Source: CAWHYG01 sp963833505
Lineage (GTDB): Bacteria; Eisenbacteria; RBG-16-71-46; CAIMUX01
Direction: 5' to 3'
DNA: 13,960 bases
NCBI GenBank assembly: GCA_963833505.1
Contig: CAWHYG010000013.1
Location: 1 to 13,960 of the forward strand
The notes beneath the pieces were generated by a model. It ran no database searches. It saw only the letters and a program-made list of their open reading frames with translations, and was not told the DNA's origin. This document shows, in pieces, positions 7,766 through 13,960 of this stretch. Every line of letters begins with the position of its first letter. The first letter of the stretch is position 1. The translations under genes and the position numbers were made by a program.

Positions 7766-8845
7766 ATGTCGCTCGCAGAGAACGTATGGTGCAGACTGTT
7801 AGCTCGAGCATCGGCTGTCTGGGTCTGTCTGGCTTTTTCCGTGGCCTGCTCCTATGGAGCGGTCTGGACAGGCGTCACGGTCATCACGACTGACGGGTGG
7901 GAGTATCATCAGGTTTCAGTGGCGTTCGCAGCGGGGGCCACTTCCGTCACCATCCTGAATCCGAACGGCGGACAGCGCGATCTGAAGGTGTCCATGGTCC
8001 GGGTCATCCGAGATTCGGCCGGGCGCGACGTGACCGCGTCGGTCCTGGCCGCTCAGGAGCAGCCGGCGGCCACGCCGGACCTTGCGACCCCTGCCGGTCC
8101 GGGAGCCGAGAAGGAAGCCGGATCCGCACCAATCCCCAACGCGGTCCCCGCGGCGGTGCCGGAGACGCTGCCGCCTCGTCCGACGGAGGCCGCGGTCGCG
8201 CCGCCTCCGATGGTGCCCGCCCCTTCCCCGTGGCAACGTCCGCCATCCAGACCGGGCCACGTATTCGGCAAACGGTTCGTGTTCTCGCCTTCCCTGGGGC
8301 TTGGGTTTGGATCCACTACCGGCGATTGTTACAAGGGGATGTCCAGCGGGCGGAGCCTCGATCTTTCCCTCAAGCTGGCCGTGGCGGACAGGTGGTATCT
8401 GGGTTTTCTCTATCGTGACCAGAAAGTGGGGTCCGATCCCGATATCAATACTATGGAGGTCGACGGCTATCTCATTCCGGTGGATTGGAACATCCACCTG
8501 AAGGAGACCGTGGGCATCGTCGGGGTCATGTCGTCTCCGGACAAGATCCGTGACCCGTTCTTCTACGCGGAGACGGGGCTCGGGGCGATCGCCCATGACA
8601 TGACGGCGACTGCGCGGGTCGGCTCCGAGACGGTCACAAGCCACACGGACGAGAGCAAGTTCACCCTGGTCTTCGCCGCGGGGGCGATCCTTCCATTCTC
8701 CGAGAATTGGGGCGCAGACCTGTCCGGCAACATGAGCATGGTCAGCGTCGGCGGTGGCATGGATGAATACGGGGACGAAACGGAAGGTTGCGGCGGGTTC
8801 GTGCTCGGTTTGCGCCTCGGGTTGGTCTGCCTTCTGGGCAAGTGA
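7766..8845 (+). CDS. Outer-membrane barrel protein with Pro/Ala-rich linker
   Basis: The predicted protein has 359 residues. Residues 1-32 form a signal sequence; Cys28 in SVAC is only a weak lipobox, so lipidation is doubtful. A small strand-rich domain follows (35-95: VTVITTDGWEYHQVSVAF, VTILNPNGGQRDLKVSMVRV). Residues about 97-165 are a Pro/Ala/Glu-rich linker that could span the periplasm. Residues about 170-359 show alternating amphipathic strands with Gly turns (FVFSPSLGLGFGSTTG, LDLSLKLAVADRWYLGFLYR, YAETGLGAIAHDMTATARVG), typical of an 8-stranded or similar outer-membrane barrel. The start lies 3 bp after the previous stop, with GGGGGG just upstream. The stop overlaps the likely GTG start of the next gene (GTGA). 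Function is unknown; co-expression with a YajG-like and a YidD-like protein suggests envelope biogenesis or a surface structure, which is inference. Confidence 0.7.
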   Translation: MSLAENVWCRLLARASAVWVCLAFSVACSYGAVWTGVTVITTDGWEYHQVSVAFAAGATSVTILNPNGGQRDLKVSMVRVIRDSAGRDVTASVLAAQEQPAATPDLATPAGPGAEKEAGSAPIPNAVPAAVPETLPPRPTEAAVAPPPMVPAPSPWQRPPSRPGHVFGKRFVFSPSLGLGFGSTTGDCYKGMSSGRSLDLSLKLAVADRWYLGFLYRDQKVGSDPDINTMEVDGYLIPVDWNIHLKETVGIVGVMSSPDKIRDPFFYAETGLGAIAHDMTATARVGSETVTSHTDESKFTLVFAAGAILPFSENWGADLSGNMSMVSVGGGMDEYGDETEGCGGFVLGLRLGLVCLLGK

Positions 8846-10731
8846 TCCTCACCCGGACGCTCCTTGACTCGCCAGCGACCCGTTCCGGATCCGGTCTTGC
8901 CCGGCCGATCTCGATCTTTCTTGCGATCGTGATCGGCCTGTCGGCCAGTCCTCTCCCGGTGAAAGCCCAGATTCCCCGGGATGACTTGGCCCTGCTCCGC
9001 GGACTCCTGCAACCCAGGGATTCCAGCCGCGTGGTCGCGCCGTCGCCGCCTTTTTCGGTGGGCGCCCGCGAAGGTGTCGCTCTGCTCGTTCTCTATCGGA
9101 CCGTGTTCTCCTCTCGGGATGCGTCGAGCTGCCAGTTCTATCCCAGTTGCTCCCACTTTGCCGAAGAGGCGATCCGCACCCGCGGCGTGATCTCGGGTTG
9201 CCTCCTCGCATCCGACCGATTGCAGCGTTGTCATCCGCGCGCCTCCCACTACTACCCGGTGGATCTGACCCGCCACAAGCTCATCGACCCGGTGTCGGAC
9301 CACACCGTCTCCCTGGGAGAGTCGGCCGGCTCCCGGGCGGACCTGGGGCACTTCCGCAGCCCGGCAGCCGCCATGGCCCTTTCCACCGTGATGCCCGGGG
9401 CCGGGCAGGTCTACGCCGGTCGCTTCTGGGATGGGTTCTTCTCCTCCTTGCAATGCCTGGCGTTCGGGACCTTCGCCTTCCTCGATTTCAGGCGAGAGGG
9501 CGCGCGCTCCGCGCGGGGTTGGACGCTGGACCTTCTGGGCGCGGGTTTCTATGCCGGAAACGTCGCCGGCGCCGGGGACGCCGCCAGGTTGTACAACCGC
9601 CGGGGCCGGATCCCTAGCCTCTATCCCGTGGGACGGAACCCGCCCCCTCTGCAAACGCCGGCTGAAGACAGACTGCGAAAGACACTGGCCCATTGCGACT
9701 CGCTGGCGGCCCTGGAGAGACCGGAAGCGCGCTCCACCCTTCGCTACGAGGCGGCCATGACCGCCTTTGCCGCCGGCGCCTACGGTGAGTCGCTCGTCAG
9801 ATTCGACCGGCTGGCGCGGAACCAGGCCGGGACCGACCTGGGTAATCGCGCACTCTACTTCCGCTCCCTCTGTTTCTTGCAGGCATCGGACTGGGATGAG
9901 GCGAAGGCAGGAACGGATTCACTCCTCGCCTGTGCCCGGGAGCGGCCGGATTCGATCGCCCTACGCAAGGCCTCGGACTGTCTTGCCCGTCCGCGTGCGT
10001 GCCTTTCTCCCGCGAAAGCGAAGATTCTCTCTGCCGTCGTCCCGGGGTTGGGACAGGCCTACGCGCACAGCGCCGGCAGGGCGCTCGCAGCCTTCGGACT
10101 GGATGTCTTTCTCGGCTACTACGCGCGGAATTGCTGGAGGACCCATTCCTTCGGGGAGCTGGCACTGTTTGCGGGGCCGACGTTCTGGCGCTACTACCGA
10201 GGCAACATCAAGGAAGCCGGCCGGACGGCCGCGGATTGGGATCGTAGACAGGATGGTCGTCTTCGCTCACAGGTCATGATGTCGTTGGGCGTTTCGTTCC
10301 CCCGTGTCCCTTCGGCACCGGTGCGTAGGCGCGTCGATTCCCGGGATTCCGCTGGGATTGGCCGGGGCGCCGCCGTCCGGTGGCGTGTCTCGGTCCCGGG
10401 TGGCAGGGAGGCGGGGCGTGAAAGGAGAGAAGCCGGGCTACCCCGGCGGGCCTGTCGCCGGCGCGCTGGTGCCCAGTGCGTCTCGATAGTTCCAGGGCAT
10501 CCAGCCGGAGGGGTTGGCGGCCGTCTCGCGGGGGTGTCGGAGAACATCGACGAGATAGCGGAAGGGATCGGCCCCGCTGAGCTCGGCCGTGTGGATCAGG
10601 CTCATGAAGAGGTCCCCCACCCGGGCGCCGTTCTGCGTCTTGTAAAAGAGGGAGTTCTTGCGGTGCACAATGGCGCGCTTCAGAGCTTCTTTCGCAGATC
10701 GTGTTATCAAGGGGTGCGCCGGGTTTCCTGA
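8842..10731 (+). CDS. YidD-like / DUF5683-like fusion, 3' end replaced by IS66
   Basis: I chose GTG 8842, which overlaps the upstream stop as GTGA; an ATG at 8788 in frame would overlap by 58 bp. Numbering from 8842, residues 21-43 form a signal peptide or anchor (ISIFLAIVIGLSASPLPVKA). Residues 79-135 match YidD, the membrane insertion efficiency factor: LLVLYRTVFS, CQFYPSCSHFAEEAI, RLQRCHP, with Cys97, Cys103 and Cys130. Residues 175-253 are a DUF5683-like membrane domain (STVMPGAGQVYAGRFWDG). Residues 275-380 look like TPR-type helical repeats. Residues 387-470 are a second DUF5683-like domain (VVPGLGQAYAHSAGRAL). YidD normally is a free protein of roughly 70-90 residues, so this is an unusual exported fusion. 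The frame crosses the IS66 end near 10307; everything after residue about 488 is antisense transposase sequence and not native. Confidence 0.7.
   Translation: MILTRTLLDSPATRSGSGLARPISIFLAIVIGLSASPLPVKAQIPRDDLALLRGLLQPRDSSRVVAPSPPFSVGAREGVALLVLYRTVFSSRDASSCQFYPSCSHFAEEAIRTRGVISGCLLASDRLQRCHPRASHYYPVDLTRHKLIDPVSDHTVSLGESAGSRADLGHFRSPAAAMALSTVMPGAGQVYAGRFWDGFFSSLQCLAFGTFAFLDFRREGARSARGWTLDLLGAGFYAGNVAGAGDAARLYNRRGRIPSLYPVGRNPPPLQTPAEDRLRKTLAHCDSLAALERPEARSTLRYEAAMTAFAAGAYGESLVRFDRLARNQAGTDLGNRALYFRSLCFLQASDWDEAKAGTDSLLACARERPDSIALRKASDCLARPRACLSPAKAKILSAVVPGLGQAYAHSAGRALAAFGLDVFLGYYARNCWRTHSFGELALFAGPTFWRYYRGNIKEAGRTAADWDRRQDGRLRSQVMMSLGVSFPRVPSAPVRRRVDSRDSAGIGRGAAVRWRVSVPGGREAGRERREAGLPRRACRRRAGAQCVSIVPGHPAGGVGGRLAGVSENIDEIAEGIGPAELGRVDQAHEEVPHPGAVLRLVKEGVLAVHNGALQSFFRRSCYQGVRRVS
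10307..10326 (+). repeat. Left terminal inverted repeat of the IS66 element
   Basis: TCCCTTCGGC followed by ACCGGTGCGT matches the reverse complement of the last 20 bases of the window at 17 positions. It marks where host coding sequence gives way to the element. Confidence 0.7.
10420..10447 (-). terminator. Hairpin at the end of tnpC, possible terminator
   Basis: Read on the minus strand, GCCGGG-GTAG-CCCGGC (10447-10432) forms a 6-bp stem with the tnpC stop codon TAG inside the loop, followed by a pyrimidine-rich TTCTCTCCTTT. The T-run is broken, so termination strength is uncertain. Confidence 0.4.
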
Positions 10732-12160
10732 GGAACAACGTGAGCTTGTCCCAGTGCTTTTCCATATAGGAGATGGCGTCGCCCAGGCCCGAGTTCGGCT
10801 CGACCAGGTGCTCCTCGAACTGCTCCCGGCCCCACGTCCTGAGCTTCTCCATGATGGGTCCGCTCTGGTCCCGGTGAAAGGCGAGGCGCTCCTCGGTTCC
10901 CATCTTCCGCTCGCGAGCGAGAGCGTCGTTCCGGTAGACCGCGCGCAAAGTCTCGAACACGTAGCGGCATTCGTCGGGGAAGCGATCGGCCACCTGGACG
11001 AAGTTCCTCCTGGCATGGACGAGACAGCTCCCCACGATCGTCTCAAAGTCTCCGCTGGTGTTCCGGGAGAGCGCATCGCACATCTGGATGGGCGGGGACA
11101 ACTCCTCCGCCCGTCGCTTCAGCACCTGCTCCAGGTTCTCTCCCGCGTGCTTGCGACCGGTGAAGAAGAGCGCCATCCGGTGCTCTCCCGTCCGTGAGAC
11201 AATCCCGGAGGTGAAGATCCCGGTGCGCTCCTTGGGATCCTTTTCGGGTTCCGGCCGGCCGACGGCCTCCACGTCGGGATCGGCCTCCGTTTCCCCCACG
11301 AGATCCGTTCGGATGCCTGGCATCACCTCTCGGTTCGACGACTTCATCAGCTCGAGAACCTTCATCGTGGTGTCGTCATTGTAGAAGACCTCCCCCTGGG
11401 CGGCCTGTCGGATGAGCTCCTCATGAACCGGTTCGAGCGCTTTGGCGCCGCCGGCCACCAGTTCCCATTGCGTGGCGGCGGGCAACGGGATGCCCAGGCT
11501 GCCCTCCAGCTTCTCCAACCGGTTGAAAGGAAGGCCGCAACCGTAGCGGAGAAGTCCGATCATAGCCGTGGCCGATTCGTCGTACTTCGCCGTACCGACC
11601 CCCGGGGGCGGTTCGGCCGAGAAAACCTGGCCGCAGGCGTTGCAGCGGAGGCGCTCCAGCTCGAAGACCGAAGCTTGCAAGGGAGCCATCCCCGTGATCC
11701 GCAGCAGAGAGGCCGGTTCGTTCTGCAGGTACACCTTCCCGCGGCCGCACTCGGGACACCCGGCGCCGTGCGTCAGCGACGCGTGCGGCACCGGCACCTT
11801 CTTCGCGCCCCAGTAGGCTTCCACTCCATGGCGGCCGTGCCCATGAGGCTTCACGGCCGATGCTTCCTTCGACGGCGAGCCGGTCGCGCCGGCCTCTCCA
11901 CCGGCGGCGGCATGGCCCTCGAACACGTCCCGGAGCACCCGGCTCGTCTTCTCCGTGCTCGGCCCGAAGAGCAACCGCCGCAGCCGATCGATCGAGGTCC
12001 CCTTCGACTCCAGCTCCCGGGTCAGAAAGCCCAGCGTATCCACCGCTGCCCTCAGCTTCCCGTGCTCCTCCGCATTCAAAGCCCCTTCTCGGGTCCGCTC
12101 GAGGATCGCCTCCAGTTCCTTCCACTCGACCTCGCGGCGCCGCATCTCTCGTCGATTCAT
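10438..12160 (-). pseudogene. tnpC: IS66 transposase TnpC, frameshifted near its C-terminus
   Basis: The main transposase of the element. From ATG at 12160 it has an N-terminal helical region, the IS66 motif LRRLLFGPSTEKTS (60-73), a zinc finger (Cys135/138, Cys173/176) and the DDE core: D262 in FYNDDTTMKVL, D362 in IQMCDALS and E490 in DNTICER. Directly after Arg491 the frame changes. Reading on gives SSEARHC and runs to 10274, but the frame one base along gives the standard ending ALKRAIVHRKNSLFYKTQNG...GDLFMSLIHTAE. Skipping one base (10687; CTTC where CTC is expected on the plus strand) restores a 573-residue protein ending at 10438. The start overlaps the stop of the DUF4338 gene as ATGA. 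The fault could be inactivation or a sequencing error. A +1 programmed shift is possible but not typical of IS66 tnpC. Confidence 0.85.
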
Positions 12161-13035
12161 GCCGACCTCGTGAGGTGTTCCCGAAAGTGCCGGGTCAGCG
12201 GATAGACAAGCACATCCTTGCGCGGACGGTTGGGCCGACCGGTCTGGTCGTTCTTGCCCCGACCCGTCGTTTGACCCACGCAGATCCAGTTCGCCGCCCG
12301 GTAACAGGTGCCGCGCCACCGGGTGCGGTCGACGAAGGTCTCAGCCAGGTGAACCGGATGGTGGTACCACCACTCCCATTCCCCCGGAAGCATCCGTACC
12401 ATCCGACCGAGCAAATGGGACGCCGAATGCGGGACTTCCACCCAGGGCAGGATGAGGAACCGGCTGTTGTAGCCGACGAAGCGGATGTTCTCGCGCCGGG
12501 CCTGAGCCGACCAACCGATGAACCGATCCCGCGGGCCGAGATGGCGGGGCGCCGAGGTCCAGAGAAAACAGGCCACCGGCCGGCCGGCCGCGAAGACCAG
12601 GTGCTTCAGGTGCTCGCCCACCGGTCGCGTGAAGCCGAGGTAGTGATGTCTTCGGATCAGGCCGTCGAACCTTCGCTCTTCCTCGGTCCGCCGCACCTGA
12701 CGGAAAGTCAACGAACCCAGTTCCGCCAACGAACCGCGGATCGGCGGGGCTTCCCACGGAAGAAGCGTCGGCTCCGGTGACGGCCGCGATCGGTCGGGCA
12801 TCTTCATGCGCGGCGGCGGCAGCGTGATCTCGCCCGCACGGTCCAGGGCCAGGAGCAACCCGCGGCAGACACCATCGCGCGGGTATCCGTTCGGTTGCAT
12901 CCAACCCCAGGCCGCGCACAGTTCGAGCGACAGGGCGCGCCGACTCGCACTCGGGTTCTTCGCCAGAAGCTCGCGGACCAAGAGCACATCCGACTCGGTG
13001 ATCGGACGGCCTCGATACTGCAGAACCGTGCTCAT
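12157..13035 (-). CDS. DUF4338 (Druantia DruA-like) passenger protein
   Basis: The predicted protein has 292 residues from ATG 13035; a TTG at 13071 would add 12 residues. Residues 13-46 form a helical, winged-helix-like N-terminus (VRELLAKNPSASRRALSLEL). Residues 120-292 show the features I associate with DUF4338/DruA: RRHHYLGFTRPVGEHLKHLV, ACFLWTSAPRHLGPRDRFIGW, YNSRFLILPWVEVPHSASHL, ETFVDRTRWRGTCYRAANW and a basic C-terminus with VYPL. DruA is a component of the Druantia anti-phage system, but here no Druantia helicase gene is nearby. The gene lies between tnpB and tnpC and overlaps tnpC by 4 bp (ATGA), so it belongs to the transposon's own operon. A role in transposition, target choice or element defence is more likely than a complete phage defence; its biochemistry is unknown to me. 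Confidence 0.8.
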   Translation of the reverse strand: MSTVLQYRGRPITESDVLLVRELLAKNPSASRRALSLELCAAWGWMQPNGYPRDGVCRGLLLALDRAGEITLPPPRMKMPDRSRPSPEPTLLPWEAPPIRGSLAELGSLTFRQVRRTEEERRFDGLIRRHHYLGFTRPVGEHLKHLVFAAGRPVACFLWTSAPRHLGPRDRFIGWSAQARRENIRFVGYNSRFLILPWVEVPHSASHLLGRMVRMLPGEWEWWYHHPVHLAETFVDRTRWRGTCYRAANWICVGQTTGRGKNDQTGRPNRPRKDVLVYPLTRHFREHLTRSA

Positions 13036-13114
13036 GCGGAAGGGAATAACCGAGGGCGGAAAAGAACACAAGAGAAAAAACGATCGCCGGAAGAAAAGAG
13101 GGGGGCGCCCAGTC

Positions 13115-13477
13115 TCACGCCCCCACCGTGACCCGACGCCAGATCGGCGCCGCCCGGGTCGAACCGGGATCTCCGCCGGAGAAGAGCACCGCCAGCTCGT
13201 GCGCCCGCATCGAGCTCGCCCGCTCCTTCTCGTCCGCGGGCCACCAGCGGAATCGGCCGCTCGAGAGACGCTTGTAGCAAAGCCAAAAGCCTTGGCCGTC
13301 GTACACGATCACCTTGAGGCCCGTCCCACGACGATTGCGGAACACAAAGACCGTGCCGGAGAACGGATCAGCCTTGAGGACGCTCCGACACACGCGCGAG
13401 AGACCGTCGATGCCGCAGCGGAAATCCGCCGGTTCCACCGCCACCAAGACCCGCATCTGCGGGGTGATCTGGAGCAT
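13115..13477 (-). CDS. tnpB: IS66 accessory protein TnpB
   Basis: The predicted protein has 120 residues and carries the characteristic IS66 Orf2 signature: VLVAVEPADFRCGIDGLSRV (residues 9-28), then DPFSGTVFVFRNRRGTGLKV and YDGQGFWLCYKRLSSGRFRW. Length and motif order fit the family. The start ATG overlaps the last base of the tnpA stop (TGATG), indicating coupled translation. TnpB is needed for IS66 transposition, though its molecular role is unclear. An A-rich spacer of 79 bp (plus strand) separates it from the DUF4338 gene. Confidence 0.92.
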   Translation of the reverse strand: MLQITPQMRVLVAVEPADFRCGIDGLSRVCRSVLKADPFSGTVFVFRNRRGTGLKVIVYDGQGFWLCYKRLSSGRFRWWPADEKERASSMRAHELAVLFSGGDPGSTRAAPIWRRVTVGA

Positions 13478-13878
13478 CAGCGTTGCTTCCAGAGAGCGGC
13501 GGCCAGGACCAGCACCTCCGCACGTTCGTGGGTCGACAACCGGACGACGAGCCGGGAACCGTCGGCTCCCCAGAGCTCCACCGCCGGGCCGTCGATCGTG
13601 GATCGCCCGAGCAACGACTCCGCGCCGAGTTCGACGAACCGAGTCGGTCCTCTCTTCTCCGCGCCTGCCTCGGCGCCGGCGACCCTCCGCTTCAGGGCGC
13701 CGTAGTCGAGACGCAAGGCCCGCGAGATGGGAGCGATGCCGTGCAACCGCGCCAGGAAAACCGCGGCTTCCCACAGCTTCTCCGGCATCGCCCGCGAATC
13801 GCGATGCCGACGCCAATGCTCGATGCGGGTCCGAAGCCCATGCACCCGGGCGGGGAGTGCTCCGTCCTTCCTTGCCAT
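13477..13878 (-). CDS. tnpA: IS66 accessory protein TnpA
   Basis: The predicted protein has 133 residues. I start it at ATG 13878 because AAAGGAGG lies 7 bases upstream; a GTG at 13905 would add 9 residues but lacks such a site. Residues about 30-65 (MPEKLWEAAVFLARLHGIAPISRALRLD region) form a helix-turn-helix typical of IS66 Orf1, followed by a variable acidic region (about 75-95) and a strand-rich C-terminus (AVELWGADGSRLVVRLS). It is the first gene of the IS66 operon and overlaps tnpB by one base. It is more divergent than TnpB, and the assignment leans on position plus the helix-turn-helix. Confidence 0.8.
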   Translation of the reverse strand: MARKDGALPARVHGLRTRIEHWRRHRDSRAMPEKLWEAAVFLARLHGIAPISRALRLDYGALKRRVAGAEAGAEKRGPTRFVELGAESLLGRSTIDGPAVELWGADGSRLVVRLSTHERAEVLVLAAALWKQR

Positions 13879-13940
13879 GAGTCGTCCTCCTTTGGGTCCG
13901 TCCACGACTCATGACGGTAGGGGGAGGCTACGCGCGAATC

Positions 13941-13960
13941 ACGCAGCCGGGCCGAAGGGA
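13941..13960 (-). repeat. Right terminal inverted repeat of the IS66 element
   Basis: ACGCAGCCGGGCCGAAGGGA is the partner of the 10307-10326 repeat. It runs to the last base of the window, so one or two further bases and the flanking duplication may be missing. Confidence 0.7.

Larger units (their letters stand above)
10307..13960 (-). mobile_element. IS66-family insertion sequence with DUF4338 passenger
   Basis: The element carries the three IS66 genes tnpA, tnpB and tnpC in order on the minus strand, with a DruA-like gene between tnpB and tnpC. The ends are inverted: TCCCTTCGGCACCGGTGCGT at 10307-10326 against the complement of 13941-13960, 17 of 20 positions matching with the first ten identical. 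The left end may begin two bases earlier (TG at 10305). The right end coincides with the window edge, so the 8-bp target duplication expected for IS66 cannot be checked. The insertion splits the YidD/DUF5683 gene. TnpC carries a frameshift, so the copy may be inactive. Confidence 0.85.

Noticed and set aside
8563..9693. Minus-strand frame of 376 codons
   Set aside because: Antisense to the barrel and YidD-like genes; Arg/Gly-rich, no recognisable domain.
11423..12780. Plus-strand frames of 260 and 306 codons inside the IS66 element
   Set aside because: Antisense to tnpC and the DUF4338 gene, both supported by family motifs.
12157..13035. Complete Druantia anti-phage system
   Set aside because: Only a DruA-like gene is present, lodged inside a transposon; the large helicase gene that defines the system is absent.
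12806..13705. Plus-strand frame of 299 codons
   Set aside because: Antisense to the DUF4338 gene, tnpB and tnpA; Arg/Pro-rich shadow.
1..13960. CRISPR array or tRNA/rRNA gene
   Set aside because: No regularly spaced direct repeats and no tRNA- or rRNA-like sequence were seen on either strand.

Overview
The window is high-GC bacterial DNA. It has tight gene overlaps, Sec-type signal peptides and several outer-membrane-barrel-like proteins, so the host is probably a diderm. The mix of delta-60-like propeller repeats, DUF5683-like membrane domains, a YidD-like domain and unusual membrane regulators would suit a poorly sampled phylum (FCB-group relatives such as candidate phylum Eisenbacteria). 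That placement is inference only; no rRNA or ribosomal-protein gene is present.

Layout. (1) 1-645: no supportable gene. (2) 646-4907: a three-gene plus-strand cluster. It holds a protein with faint resemblance to sigma-factor region 2, then (22-bp overlap) a single-pass membrane protein whose cytoplasmic half looks like a Lon-type (S16) Ser/Lys protease domain with a large exported domain behind the membrane segment, then a protein with an HxxxCxxC zinc-type anti-sigma motif. Together these could form an undescribed sigma / membrane protease / anti-sigma signalling module, the best novel-system candidate here. (3) 5224-5909: a small beta-barrel gene broken by one missing base. Its stop codon lies in the left end of a 181-bp near-palindromic MITE-like element (5908-6088). 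(4) 6089-6799: gene-poor, ending in a plausible promoter. (5) 6800 to about 10304: an envelope operon. Its first gene is a truncated beta-propeller joined to a YajG-like domain, the second is a barrel protein with a Pro/Ala-rich linker, and the third is an exported YidD-like domain fused to two DUF5683-like domains around a helical repeat region.

(6) 10307-13960: an IS66-family element read on the minus strand: tnpA, tnpB, a DUF4338 (DruA-like) passenger gene, and tnpC with a one-base frameshift just after the catalytic Glu. The element has 20-bp imperfect inverted ends (17/20); the right one coincides with the window end. Its left end lies inside the YidD/DUF5683 gene, whose frame runs on into antisense transposase sequence.

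The two clear single-base frameshifts (near 5415 and 10687) could be real decay or assembly error. No rRNA, tRNA or CRISPR array was seen.
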